Part shown: in pieces, positions 8,531 through 18,840 of the stretch | Position numbering within the stretch: position 1 is the first letter of the stretch | Layout of the letters: each line of letters begins with the position of its first letter | Source of the DNA: Pseudanabaena frigida | Lineage (GTDB): Bacteria; Cyanobacteriota; Cyanobacteriia; Pseudanabaenales; Pseudanabaenaceae | DNA: 64,000 bases | Assembly (NCBI GenBank): GCA_003242085.1 | Contig: QBML01000001.1 | Coordinates: 186,001-250,000, forward strand | Direction of reading: 5' to 3' | Made by a program: the position numbers and the translations under genes | Notes under the pieces: model-generated | Seen by the model: the letters and a program-made list of their open reading frames with translations, nothing else | The model's database searches: none | Told to the model about the DNA's origin: nothing

Positions 8531-8839
8531 ATCCTAATTCCTCGTTTTTAAAATAGCTACATCTCAGAGTAAAAACTACTTTTCTGATATAGCAAACAAC
8601 TTTTTATCAATTTCATTAAAACAAAAAACTAATAGTTAATGAAATCGCAAACTACTTTAAACAGCATTATTATTGATTTATTTTATCAGTAATACTTTAA
8701 CGATTAAGATAAACAGATATTCTCATTTTTTTATTACTCCCTTATCAGTCCTGTACCTACACAATATTTTTGTAGTCAATTTCTTGATTAGGATGACATA
8801 ATTTCAAAAAAGCTCAAATATTAAAAGAAGTTCATCCAA
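8531..8839. other. AT-rich divergent promoter region
   Basis: About 300 bp between the divergent NACHT and glucokinase genes. It is AT rich and must hold promoters for both. I see one inverted repeat, ATTTCATTAA at 8610-8619 with TTAATGAAAT at 8636-8645 (16-nt spacer), possibly an operator. AAGAAG at 8825-8830 is the ribosome site for the glucokinase gene. No open frame of note. Confidence 0.5.
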
Positions 8840-9544
8840 GTGAGTTTATCAACTTTAGCTATTGATGTTGGTGCAAGTAGTATCAAAGCGATCATACTGC
8901 AAGATAATGGTATTAGTACTTCAACGAGATCCCATATTCCAACTCCTCATCCAGCTTCTCCTGACATCATAATTTCGGCGTTAGTTGATTTGATTGCCGC
9001 ACAGGATGAATACGATCGCATTTCGATTGGGTTTCCAAGCGTAGTTGAAAATGGGGTTACAAGAGGAGCAATCAATTTACATCCTGATTGGGATGGCTTT
9101 CCATTGGCTCAAGTATTGCAATCTAAATTAGGCAAACCAATTCGAATTGCTAATGATGCTGATGTACAGGGTTGTGGGGCAATTATAGGACAAGGCGTAG
9201 AATTAGCGATCACTCTTGGAACTGGTTTCGGCTCTTCTCTATTTCTCAATGGTAAGCTTTTACCCAACCTCGAAATCGGTCAACATATTTTTTGCGATCG
9301 CGAAACTTACGAAGATCGATTAGGGCAAAATGCTCTCGATCGAATTGGTGTGGAAGTATGGAATATCAGACTACTAGAGGCGATCTTGACACTCTACAAA
9401 CTATTTAATTACGATCGCCTCTACATTGGCGGCGGAAATTCTCGCTTAGTGTCTATTGATTTACCGCAAAATTTAGCTGACAAAGTGAAGATCGTTTCCA
9501 ATGATTTAGGATTGATTGGCGGACTTGCGTTGTGGCAGTCATAA
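8840..9544 (+). CDS. ROK-family glucokinase, polyphosphate-glucokinase-like
   Basis: The N-terminus shows the phosphate-binding loop LAIDVGASSIKAI and the middle shows ANDADVQGCG followed by LGTGFGSSLF and LLPNLEIGQH. This order and spacing (GTG-x-GS, then PN-x-E-x-G-x-H) are typical of polyphosphate glucokinases, which phosphorylate glucose with polyphosphate or ATP in the cytosol. The 234-residue length also fits. The zinc-binding cysteine cluster of other ROK proteins is absent, as in this subgroup. The start is GTG 8840 with AAGAAG ten bases upstream. A perfect hairpin with a T-run follows the stop at once. Donor preference cannot be told from sequence. Confidence 0.85.
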   Translation: MSLSTLAIDVGASSIKAIILQDNGISTSTRSHIPTPHPASPDIIISALVDLIAAQDEYDRISIGFPSVVENGVTRGAINLHPDWDGFPLAQVLQSKLGKPIRIANDADVQGCGAIIGQGVELAITLGTGFGSSLFLNGKLLPNLEIGQHIFCDRETYEDRLGQNALDRIGVEVWNIRLLEAILTLYKLFNYDRLYIGGGNSRLVSIDLPQNLADKVKIVSNDLGLIGGLALWQS

Positions 9545-9549
9545 AGCAG

Positions 9550-9592
9550 TCATAAAAAAGATTCAATGCTTTGCATTGAATCTTTTTTATGA
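9550..9592 (+). terminator. intrinsic terminator of the glucokinase gene
   Basis: Arms of 20 bp, 9550-9569 and 9573-9592, with loop TTT. The right arm contains TCTTTTTTAT, giving the T-run, and the left arm contains the matching A-run, so it could work on both strands. Confidence 0.85.
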
Positions 9593-9626
9593 TAAATAAA
9601 CATAGTTCCAATCTCTAAAATAAGAT

Positions 9627-9767
9627 TTGTCAACACATTTTCTCCTGACAAGATTTGGTGATTATCCAAAATTTCAACGGGTTGCCCTTGGCGATGACTT
9701 GCTACGCGCTTGTATTATCGATAGTTTGAAAGTTCATGATTTTTGTTACTCCATTCCCAACGAATGA
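9627..9767 (+). pseudogene. possible 46-codon coding remnant
   Basis: The frame from TTG 9627 to TGA 9765-9767 reads like a real protein C-terminus (TRFGDYPKFQRVALGDD, then LLRACIIDSLKVHDFCYSI, ending PNE). It is preceded by an in-frame TAA and has no good ribosome site. The composition is unlike the surrounding spacer. I read it as the 3' remnant of a lost gene or a very small gene; its family is not recognised. The stop codon abuts the palindrome at 9766. Confidence 0.35.
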
Positions 9768-9802
9768 TTAGTTATGCGAGGCTTAGCCTCGCATAACTAA
9801 TC
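9766..9802. terminator. hairpin between glucokinase and rel genes
   Basis: Arms of 18 bp, GATTAGTTATGCGAGGCT at 9766-9783 and its complement at 9785-9802, around a single T. It sits 23 bp downstream of the rel stop codon and probably ends the rel transcript on the minus strand. Confidence 0.75.
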
Positions 9803-9825
9803 TCAACAATTCTGGCGATTGATGC

Positions 9826-12102
9826 TTATTCAGCAACGAATCGACAGACGGAAAGAGTGTCACACATTTTATTGATTTGACTACAAACGCGATCGAATTG
9901 GCTGCGATCGCTAATATCAATGCTCAGATCGATAATTGCAGCCTTACCTTTTTTAGTTTGGACATTAGCACGGCGCACATTAATTTTGTTGTCGGATAGA
10001 CGAGTCAAAATATCCCGCAACACTCCCACTCGATCGATCGTTTCTACGCGAATATCGATCGGATAAGTTAATACTTGATCGTTTTCTTTACGCTGGTTCC
10101 AAGCCACATGCAACAGGCGATCGTTAGGAATATTCGCTAAATTAGCACAATCATTGCGATGAATCGTAATGCCACGACTACTACCCAAAGCCACAATTCC
10201 CGTAATCGGCTCGCCTGGGAGAGGAGCGCAACAACCAGCGATCGAATAAACCATACCCTCTAGTCCTAAAATTGGCGACTTAGAACTACTATTGTGAGCA
10301 GCTGGTTCATGGCGAGATTCAAACTTCTGCGGATTGAAATAACGCTCATTATGATTATTTTCACGGAGTTTATTGACTACCGCATTAACTGAAGTTTCAC
10401 CATAGCCAATACCCGCGATCAAATCCTCAACATTGTGATAGTTGCAGCGCTCTGCTAGTTTCTGCATTTGATCGGACTTTAGCAGTGCCTCTAAGCCATT
10501 TTTGCCCAGTTCGCGCTCTAAAGCACTGCGCCCTAAAGCTAGATTTTCATCACGGCGCGATCGTTTAAACCATTGCCGAATTCTACTTTTAGCTGAATTT
10601 GTGGCAACAAAATTAATCCAATCAGTGCTGGGATGAGCATTATTTTGAGTAAGGATCGTGACAATATCGCCATGCTTGAGTGGGCGCTGCAACGGAACCA
10701 TCACATTATTAACTAATGCCCCAGAGCAATGGTTACCAACTTCGGTATGGACACGATAGGCAAAATCTACAGGTGTGGAGCCACGAGGCAAGCAATACAC
10801 ATCTCCCTTCGGACTAAATACATAGACTTCGCTATCAAATAAATCTTCTTTGACGCTATCTAAATATTCCTGAGGATCTTTAAGCTCGCGCTGCCATTCG
10901 ACCAACTGACGTAGCCAAGTAAACTTTTGATCGTCTCCCTTGAGTGGCTTACTATTGGAATTACTTTCCTTATACTTCCAATGGGCAGCAATTCCATAGT
11001 CAGCAATATGATGCATCTCCCATGTACGAATCTGTACCTCAACAGGTTGCCCCTTAGGACCAATTACCGCTGTGTGTAGAGATTGATAGCGGTTAGGTTT
11101 GGGTAACCCAATGTAGTCTTTAAATCTTCCAGGGATCGGACAAAAATGATCGTGGACAACGGCAAGGACGCGATAACACTCTTCTTTAGTATTTACGATT
11201 ACTCGTACTGCCTGAATATCGTAAATCTCGTTGTATTGTTTCTTCTGGCGTTCCATTTTACGGAAAATGCCATACAGATGTTTTGGTCTACCACTAATTT
11301 CAAAATCTTCTATTTCCATCGCTTCTAGGCGATCGCCTAACACACGAGTCACCTCTACCAACTGTTCTTGTCGGCTCTCGCGAGTTTCAGTAACCAGAGA
11401 TTCCATCATCTGATACTGCTCTGGCTCAATATATTTAAAGGCAATATCTTCCAATTCCCACTTGATTTGCCCTAAACCCAGACGATTAGCCAAAGGTGCA
11501 AAAATTTCTCTGGTTTCTCTAGAAATTAATATTTGTTTTTCTGGGCGCAGATGCTCTAAAGTTCGCATATTGTGCAAGCGATCGGCAAGCTTAACGATAA
11601 TTACGCGAATATCCTGTGCCATCGCTAGAAACATGCGACGGAAGTTTTCAGCTTGACTCTCAGTTTTACTCTCAAAACTTAACTTCGATAATTTGGTCAC
11701 CCCTTCAACCAACTGTCGAACTTCTTTCCCAAATTTTTCTTCAATTTGATCGCAAGATACCTCCGTATCCTCGACCACGTCATGCAAAAATCCTGCGGCA
11801 ATCATGGCATTGCTGCCACCTAAATCTTTTAAAATTGCAGCAACGGCAATCGGATGTAATATGTAGGGTTCCCCCGAAGCCCGACATTGACCATCATGCA
11901 AACGATAGGCAAAATCCAAAGCACGACAAACTACATCTTCATCATCTAAACATTCTCCCCTCTGTGATTTTTCCCAACCACTTCTCAACCAGTCAGGAAT
12001 CCACGCATCCACCACTGAATCGCATTCTCTCGCCTTTTCATAATCTAGCGACTGACCTAGACGATCTACTGGAGCTTCAGCTAATAATGTCATCGGAGTC
12101 AT
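9826..12102 (-). CDS. rel: bifunctional (p)ppGpp synthetase/hydrolase
   Basis: A full-length Rel/SpoT protein of 758 residues. The hydrolase domain shows YILHPIAVA, the HD pair at 107-108 (GFLHDVVEDTE) and LADRLHNMRTLEHL. The synthetase domain shows RPKHLYGIFRK, GRFKDYIGLPKPNRYQSLHT (RFKD, the form found in bifunctional enzymes) and VEVQIRTWEMH. TGS (VYVFSPKGDVYCLPRG) and a C-terminal ACT domain (IRVETIDRVGVLRDILTRL) follow. It makes and degrades ppGpp in the stringent response to starvation or darkness. AAGG upstream of ATG 12102 supports the start. It is the only alarmone enzyme in the window. Confidence 0.95.
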   Translation of the reverse strand: MTPMTLLAEAPVDRLGQSLDYEKARECDSVVDAWIPDWLRSGWEKSQRGECLDDEDVVCRALDFAYRLHDGQCRASGEPYILHPIAVAAILKDLGGSNAMIAAGFLHDVVEDTEVSCDQIEEKFGKEVRQLVEGVTKLSKLSFESKTESQAENFRRMFLAMAQDIRVIIVKLADRLHNMRTLEHLRPEKQILISRETREIFAPLANRLGLGQIKWELEDIAFKYIEPEQYQMMESLVTETRESRQEQLVEVTRVLGDRLEAMEIEDFEISGRPKHLYGIFRKMERQKKQYNEIYDIQAVRVIVNTKEECYRVLAVVHDHFCPIPGRFKDYIGLPKPNRYQSLHTAVIGPKGQPVEVQIRTWEMHHIADYGIAAHWKYKESNSNSKPLKGDDQKFTWLRQLVEWQRELKDPQEYLDSVKEDLFDSEVYVFSPKGDVYCLPRGSTPVDFAYRVHTEVGNHCSGALVNNVMVPLQRPLKHGDIVTILTQNNAHPSTDWINFVATNSAKSRIRQWFKRSRRDENLALGRSALERELGKNGLEALLKSDQMQKLAERCNYHNVEDLIAGIGYGETSVNAVVNKLRENNHNERYFNPQKFESRHEPAAHNSSSKSPILGLEGMVYSIAGCCAPLPGEPITGIVALGSSRGITIHRNDCANLANIPNDRLLHVAWNQRKENDQVLTYPIDIRVETIDRVGVLRDILTRLSDNKINVRRANVQTKKGKAAIIDLSIDISDRSQFDRVCSQINKMCDTLSVCRFVAE

Positions 12103-12300
12103 ATGTTTTCGCCTTAGCAGAGATATTTATTAAGAATTCCATAACCCTATTTTAAACTTTATGTCAATTATGCTGTTTTGTCTTTATAATTTGTGCTAAA
12201 AAACACAAATTATTAAAAAATCACAAAGTTATAGCAATTAATATTAAAAATTATCAGCAAAGCTTCGCTCAGCTTTTAATTTCTCAGTTTTTGACGATTT

Positions 12301-12741
12301 TCAAATAATGACAGGCTTGCTCGATCGATCGATCCGTTTGCACAGAGTTAAACGATGGGTATTGCTATCCCAATGCACGTGCTCGAAGATTTTTCGTAAT
12401 ATGTAAAAGCCCCTGCCACACTCCAAATCATGGCAAGGAGTTGGTTCATCCTGACCTGAGCAACCAGAGGATTGTAAATCGAGTCCTTGATCGGTAATAA
12501 CCCACCAGTACATTTGCGAAACTATTGAAAATTTCACAGTGATCTGTTTGCATGGATCGAGGGAATTACCATGTTTTACTGCATTCACCAATGCTTCCTG
12601 CAAACCCAGTCTTAACTCTGGCTGCCATTCAGACGGTACTTCGTCTAGCAGCAGATCTAAAACTGGGGCAAGATAGAGGGTTGAAGTAAAACTGAGATTA
12701 CTCCACTTTCGTCCTACTGGACGGACAGGTGTCACAATCAC
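12301..12741 (-). CDS. RsbW-like ATP-binding anti-sigma regulator
   Basis: A 146-residue GHKL ATPase domain without other domains: the N box EALVNAVKHGN (Asn53), a G1 box DQGLD at ~84-88 and a G2 box GRGFYIL at ~109-115. The length and stand-alone layout fit serine/threonine kinases of the RsbW/SpoIIAB type, which phosphorylate anti-sigma-factor antagonists. The insert SSGCSGQDEPTPCHDLEC holds three cysteines and is unusual; it may bind metal or respond to redox. The start is GTG 12741 (GTGATTGTG); no strong ribosome site is visible. No partner STAS protein, phosphatase or sigma factor is nearby. Confidence 0.8.
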   Translation of the reverse strand: MIVTPVRPVGRKWSNLSFTSTLYLAPVLDLLLDEVPSEWQPELRLGLQEALVNAVKHGNSLDPCKQITVKFSIVSQMYWWVITDQGLDLQSSGCSGQDEPTPCHDLECGRGFYILRKIFEHVHWDSNTHRLTLCKRIDRSSKPVII

Positions 12742-12908
12742 GCCCTTTTAGCTCCTCTGAGTAACTGCTGAAGTCTGTATTTGTGGTTTTTGAAAAGGAA
12801 AGCTTTGTGCTAATCGCTTAACTACATAACCAACTAAATCAATTAAATTCACGATCGCCATACAATAGACTTAGTTCTATTCTAGCGAAAAAATCTTTCT
12901 TCAGAAGT

Positions 12909-14738
12909 ATGACCTTTACGCAACGCAAAATTTCTCCCTTTAATCCCACCGAAAACACGCGCACAATGGGCAAAGGGATGAGAGCCGCAGTTTTATTTTT
13001 GTTAGGCGTACTGGTACTAATTGGGATTTTAGGTGGACGACTTTTTTATTTGCAACTGATTGAGGGCGATCGCAATCAGCAACTTGCTGAAAATAATCGG
13101 ATTCGGCTAATTGCCAAACCTCCAGAAAGAGGACGGCTATTCGATCGCAAAGGCAATATTTTTGCCTCAAGTCGATTGGCACATGTGGTTTATCTCTGGC
13201 CGATCGCTCAACCCAAGGAAAAATGGCAACCAATCATCGATCGTCTAGCCGAATTAATGGGTGTTTCCGCGCAAACCATTACCGATAAGCTTGAGCAAGA
13301 GGGTTATAACTCACCAAATCTCGTGCGTGTTTCAACCGCCATTAGCCCTAAATTGGTGACAATCCTCTCCGAGCATAGCCTCGAATTGACAGGTGTCAAA
13401 GTTGAACCTGAAGCAGTGCGTTACTATCCCAATGGCGATGTCGCCGCCCATTTACTAGGTTATACAGGTGAGTTAACGGCTGAAGAATTGCCAAAGTTAC
13501 GCGAAAAAGGTTATCGCCCTGGGGATGTAATTGGTAAATCGGGCGTGGAATATGCTTTTGAAAATATGCTGCGCGGCGAATGGGGTGGTCAACAGGTAGA
13601 AGTCGATGCCTTCGGCAAGGTATTGCGCATTTTAGGTCAAAAGCCCCCTAAAGCAGGTAACGCCGTAAAATTAACAGTCGATCTAGATCTAGAAAAAGCC
13701 GTCGAAAAGATTTTAGGCGATCGGCAAGGCGGAATTGTGGCAATGAATCCTAACAATGGTGAAATATTGGCTATGGTGAGCCATCCTGCTTACGATCCGA
13801 ATTTATTCTCAGGCAAAATTTCGGAAGCAACATGGCAACGCTTGCAAGAAAAGGATCATCCTTTCATCAATCGCACCTTACAGGTATATCCACCAGCTAG
13901 TACTTTTAAGGTTGTAACCATGACTGCGGGGCTGGAAAGCAAAAAATTTAACCCAAGCGATGTCCTAGCGACTTACCCATATCTTGATGTAGGTGGATTC
14001 CAATTCTGGGATCACAATAAAGCTGGTTTTGGCACAATTGGTTTCTATGAAGCGATGGCATATAGCAGTAATACTTTCTTTGGGCAGGTCGGTATGCGGG
14101 TAGGTGAGAGGACTCTTGCCGAATGGTCTCGCAAATATGGTTATGGAGAATATTCAGGAATCGAACTCAAAGCTGAGGAGACTAAAGGTACTGTTCCCGA
14201 CCCAGAATGGAAACAGAAAGTCATTGGTGAACCTTGGTATGTGGGTAACACCCTCAATATGTCAATTGGACAGGGTGATGTGCAGGCCAATTTGATACAG
14301 GTCTCAATGATGACATCTAGTGTTGCTAATGGTGGCTTTAAGATCAAGCCACATTTACTACTTGAAGATAATGATGCGAGGGAGTGGCGACAATCTCTTG
14401 ATATATCTCCAGTCACTTTAGAGGCTTTAAGAAAGGCTCTAAAGTCAGTCTTTGATTTTGGGACAGCCTCATCTTTAAATTCCGCAGAAATTTCAATGGC
14501 AGGTAAATCTGGCACAGCCCAAGATCCACCGCGTCCCAACCATGCTTGGTTTACTTTGTATGCGCCCTTCGAGAAACCCGAAATTGTCGTAACTGTGTTT
14601 GCAGAAAATGCTGGTGGTGGTGGTGGTAGTGCGATCGCTGCTCCTTTGGCAGTTCAGACCGTTGAGGCTTATATGCAAATCAAACAACAACCCAACTCAC
14701 CTAATAATCCACCTGTTCTCATCCCAAGCCAAAATTAG
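12909..14738 (+). CDS. mrdA: penicillin-binding protein 2, elongation transpeptidase
   Basis: A class B PBP of 609 residues. One membrane helix at ~25-48 (AAVLFLLGVLVLIGILGG) anchors it; the pedestal follows with PPERGRLFDRKGN. Transpeptidase motifs are the catalytic S331 in PPASTFK, SSN at 386-388 and KSGT at 533-536. The order and size match PBP2, which cross-links peptidoglycan on the side wall with RodA and MreBCD (mreBCD is at 26 kb). The C-terminus ends with an Asn/Pro-rich tail. A perfect 21-bp hairpin follows the stop by one base. Confidence 0.93.
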   Translation: MTFTQRKISPFNPTENTRTMGKGMRAAVLFLLGVLVLIGILGGRLFYLQLIEGDRNQQLAENNRIRLIAKPPERGRLFDRKGNIFASSRLAHVVYLWPIAQPKEKWQPIIDRLAELMGVSAQTITDKLEQEGYNSPNLVRVSTAISPKLVTILSEHSLELTGVKVEPEAVRYYPNGDVAAHLLGYTGELTAEELPKLREKGYRPGDVIGKSGVEYAFENMLRGEWGGQQVEVDAFGKVLRILGQKPPKAGNAVKLTVDLDLEKAVEKILGDRQGGIVAMNPNNGEILAMVSHPAYDPNLFSGKISEATWQRLQEKDHPFINRTLQVYPPASTFKVVTMTAGLESKKFNPSDVLATYPYLDVGGFQFWDHNKAGFGTIGFYEAMAYSSNTFFGQVGMRVGERTLAEWSRKYGYGEYSGIELKAEETKGTVPDPEWKQKVIGEPWYVGNTLNMSIGQGDVQANLIQVSMMTSSVANGGFKIKPHLLLEDNDAREWRQSLDISPVTLEALRKALKSVFDFGTASSLNSAEISMAGKSGTAQDPPRPNHAWFTLYAPFEKPEIVVTVFAENAGGGGGSAIAAPLAVQTVEAYMQIKQQPNSPNNPPVLIPSQN

Positions 14739-14783
14739 CAAAAGAGTAAATCACAGCGCAAAGCGCTGTGATTTACTCTTTTG
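14739..14783. terminator. hairpin after mrdA
   Basis: Perfect 21-bp arms, 14739-14759 and 14763-14783, loop AAA. The right arm ends CTCTTTTG. It lies directly after the mrdA stop codon. Confidence 0.85.
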
Positions 14784-14804
14784 TTAGCTATTTCATCACT
14801 ATGT

Positions 14805-14850
14805 AACAAAAAAGCAAGGGTAATTTATAAATTACCCTTGCTTTTTTGTT
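14805..14850 (-). terminator. hairpin after ilvC
   Basis: A perfect 46-bp dyad with no unpaired loop: 14805-14827 pairs with 14828-14850. On the minus strand the stem ends in a run of T. It lies 14 bp beyond the ilvC stop codon. Confidence 0.85.
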
Positions 14851-14863
14851 TGCTTGGTAAAAA

Positions 14864-15937
<1,074 letters not shown>

Positions 15938-16112
15938 TCAAACACTTTTCCTAGTCTAACAAAAATCGTCCCTCTAAAGAAATAAATTTATCGCGATCGC
16001 CTAACGCTTCATCTAATGCGATCGCAATCTCGCGTCTAAATCAAAGATTTGTCAATAAATCTAGTGCCTCGGCGAGCAAACAATAATTCAGATACTGCAA
16101 AGTACCCATCAG

Positions 16113-18119
16113 TTATCGTTCGTGTTTGCCGACAGAATAATTAATCGCGTAGCTCCAACTTAGCAAACGCAGCCATAGGCGCGGATTAGTGGGTTCCAAC
16201 CAAGATTGGCTACTACGTATAAGTTGAGGTAGCCATCTACCCAACAGAGCATTGGCAAAAGAGCTGCGCGTAAATGCCCCGTAGCTAGATAGCCATTTCA
16301 GTAAATCTCTTGTACCTGCCATTTCCAAAATCCAGATAATAAGGCGAGGATTTTTAAAAGCTGCAATTAGCGCAAGACGATTAAACATTAACCAGTTGAG
16401 GCGATCTTTGATAAAGCGATCGCTGACTGCTTGTGGCTCATCAGCTAATAAACCAAAGAAAGTATTCAGCATAGAGTTAACCCGCTCTGGCGGTAAATGC
16501 ATTCCTGTTGGAACCATCATTCCTTTAGAGAATAGCCATGTAACTGCGATGTTACTTTGATAGGCGTTGATTTGGTTAAGGTCTTCGGCTCTAAGTAAAT
16601 CATGTTTTAGAGCTGTATCGAGTAGGGTTGCTAAACGTGGCAAATTGCGAACTAAAGAACCAAAACCAGTAAAGACTAGAGGAGATTGTAAAGAAGCCGC
16701 ATCACCGATCGCTAAGATTCGATCGTATGACCATTTTTTTGAATTCTCATTAAGGCTGTAGTGTCCAGTAATGTAACCAAAAGTCGCCTTCTTCCAAACC
16801 AGTTTTTCCATATCACAACGGCGATATTCAGGCAGGATCGTGAAGAAGTCTTCATACATTTCCAATAACGATCCTGGGTTTTCAGGATGAACTTGGTGAT
16901 AGTGGAAGAGGTAAATAGTTAGTTCTTTCTCTTCAGCGGGGAAGAGTTCCCAAATCAATTGTCGTCCTCGCGAAATATCGCCATGACTAAATAGAACATC
17001 ACCATATTTAGAGTCCCATACAGATTGATCGATTCCTTCTAAAACTGCGCCAACGGTAGGACAAACACTATCAAAGGCTTGTCCAGCATTAATCTGTTGC
17101 GCGATCGTCGAAGCCGAACCCATTGCATCAATTACTAATCTTGTTGTAATTGTAATGAGTGAACCAGTTTCAAGATTTTTAGCAAATACTTCTGCTCCTC
17201 GATCGCTAATAATTACTTTCTCAAACTCAGTGCGATCGCAAATTACAGCACCGTACTGATGCAATTTTTTGCTGCAAACTTCTAATAATCGATTAGTATC
17301 AATCGCAATATTCAGAACTGTGGGTGTATGTAAAACCTTTGATTTGAGGTGTGGTGGATTGTTACTATCAAAGAACTTATTAAATCCATCCACATACTCA
17401 GCCGTAATCATGCTCTCAAACTCATCTTTGGTAAAGAGTCCAAAGTCAATCAGATTTTGAAATTCGGCGCGGGAAATATTCCATTCACGATTCATCCTTC
17501 CGAAGGGAATCCGCTCCACCAAGCATACGCGGTAGCCTAACTTCGCCATCATTGCTGCATGGATAGCGCCTAAAGCTCCGCCAAGATAAACAATGTCATA
17601 TTGCAGATCTTGCTCCACAGGACTTGATGGAGATTCCCGAAACACCACTGGTTTCGGAGTCTCAGGAGATTTTACGCTTTCGCGCCATCGCTTTTCCCAC
17701 CAATAAACACGATTCAGGTCATACTCACCATTTGGAATACGTTGAAAGAATTTGACCGTGAGTGGATATTCCTCGGCTAATGCTTCAAAAATCGATTGAT
17801 TTGGCGCGATCGCTTGTGGTTGTTTGAACTCATAGGGGAAAGCCTGCCGTGCTGCCTTGGTCAGATGGTCGAGAAATTCTTTCTCCCCATCCATGACCTC
17901 ATCCGACCATCGGAATACTTTTAGGTAAGTAGTACGTTGTAATGTCCAGACAAATACTGATAATTGCGCGATCGCTCCTGAGCGATTTTGGCGATCGAGG
18001 ATAAAGCCATGCTTAACAACGGATTTTTTCCCAAAGGGAGGTTGGTACTCAGTCTGGAGCCATGTTTTCACGGCTGCAACTTGAGGCGTAGGAATCTCGA
18101 TGTAAAGTAACTGCTGCAT
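16113..18119 (-). CDS. cruA: flavoprotein lycopene cyclase, CruA type
   Basis: A 668-residue FAD-dependent protein. A ~180-residue N-terminal extension precedes the dinucleotide loop IVYLGGALGAIHAAMMAKLG, followed by the diagnostic NREWNISRAEFQNL of CruA/CruP cyclases, then an FAD-contact segment RILAIGDAASLQSPLVFTGFG. Such enzymes cyclise lycopene to carotenes; CruA is the active cyclase in green sulfur bacteria and some cyanobacteria, whereas CruP is shorter and linked to oxidative stress. The long N-terminus favours CruA, but the CruP alternative is not excluded. No crtL-type cyclase is in the window. The gene stands alone. Confidence 0.8.
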   Translation of the reverse strand: MQQLLYIEIPTPQVAAVKTWLQTEYQPPFGKKSVVKHGFILDRQNRSGAIAQLSVFVWTLQRTTYLKVFRWSDEVMDGEKEFLDHLTKAARQAFPYEFKQPQAIAPNQSIFEALAEEYPLTVKFFQRIPNGEYDLNRVYWWEKRWRESVKSPETPKPVVFRESPSSPVEQDLQYDIVYLGGALGAIHAAMMAKLGYRVCLVERIPFGRMNREWNISRAEFQNLIDFGLFTKDEFESMITAEYVDGFNKFFDSNNPPHLKSKVLHTPTVLNIAIDTNRLLEVCSKKLHQYGAVICDRTEFEKVIISDRGAEVFAKNLETGSLITITTRLVIDAMGSASTIAQQINAGQAFDSVCPTVGAVLEGIDQSVWDSKYGDVLFSHGDISRGRQLIWELFPAEEKELTIYLFHYHQVHPENPGSLLEMYEDFFTILPEYRRCDMEKLVWKKATFGYITGHYSLNENSKKWSYDRILAIGDAASLQSPLVFTGFGSLVRNLPRLATLLDTALKHDLLRAEDLNQINAYQSNIAVTWLFSKGMMVPTGMHLPPERVNSMLNTFFGLLADEPQAVSDRFIKDRLNWLMFNRLALIAAFKNPRLIIWILEMAGTRDLLKWLSSYGAFTRSSFANALLGRWLPQLIRSSQSWLEPTNPRLWLRLLSWSYAINYSVGKHER

Positions 18120-18171
18120 GGTTAAATCAATATCTTCAGTGTTCTAATTTTGGCATATATCGTGATTTGGA

Positions 18172-18840
18172 TCAGATTCGCAAGTTTTCTAACTGCGTAA
18201 TCCATTGATTAAAGTGTAGACATTTTTCTCTAATGCTTGCCAAACCAATTTTCTGGACTATCAAAGATCCAGCAGATACTTTTTCGTAAGTAGGAACAAA
18301 TTGGAAAATTCTTTTAGAAGGAGCAGTAGTTGCACCTTGGTTGATTAGTTCAGGAGAAGAAAAACTATGACAAACATTTGATAACTCTTGAATTTCTTGC
18401 TCATAGTCAGGAAATCTTTCTGATAATTTTTCTGGTTGTACAAGAATTAAAGTTTCAAATTCATGCAATTGAATATAGGGTGTAAACCTTGGATCATTAA
18501 TATCATCAAAAAAAGCATTTTCAAGACATTCAATTTTTTGATAATACTCTAGATTCTTGGCTTCATCAAATTTTGGGAAATCATTAGGTAATGCGTACAA
18601 ATCTAACATGGTTGTAAATCTTGCATCCTCAGATTTATCTTGCTTTAACCAGAGAGTGATATCCTTTTTTACTTTTTCATAACTAGTTAATCCTCCTCGA
18701 TACACTTTATTTTTAGTTCGTTTTGTTGTAATGCTATGGACAGATGTAGAAATATTAAAATATCCTAAGTGTTCAGCTAAAATTGTATTTACAAATTCTT
18801 CTTCTGTCTGACCTTCTGCAATAACATGTAAACGAATCAT
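18172..18840 (-). CDS. DUF4276 (TOPRIM-like) protein, partner of AAA ATPase
   Basis: A 222-residue protein that matches DUF4276. The start MIRLHVIAEGQTEEEFV carries E9 and acidic residues in the position of the TOPRIM glutamate; LDLYALPNDFP (D80, D87) and LHEFETLILVQPEKL (126-129 HEFE) follow. These fit a TOPRIM-related nuclease fold, an inference from pattern only. Its ATG overlaps the stop of the ATPase gene by one base (TGATG on the minus strand), so the two are translated together. In other genomes such pairs are often in defence islands; here the neighbours are housekeeping genes. Possible alternative: an RNA- or DNA-maintenance role. Confidence 0.8.
   Translation of the reverse strand: MIRLHVIAEGQTEEEFVNTILAEHLGYFNISTSVHSITTKRTKNKVYRGGLTSYEKVKKDITLWLKQDKSEDARFTTMLDLYALPNDFPKFDEAKNLEYYQKIECLENAFFDDINDPRFTPYIQLHEFETLILVQPEKLSERFPDYEQEIQELSNVCHSFSSPELINQGATTAPSKRIFQFVPTYEKVSAGSLIVQKIGLASIREKCLHFNQWITQLENLRI

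Noticed and set aside
11616-12155. Open frame of 179 codons opposite rel
   Set aside because: The rel frame is a conserved enzyme with intact motifs; the opposite frame is rich in residues expected from antisense of coding DNA.
14599-14787. Short frame over the mrdA 3' end and its hairpin
   Set aside because: Runs through a terminator stem and lies in a different frame of mrdA.
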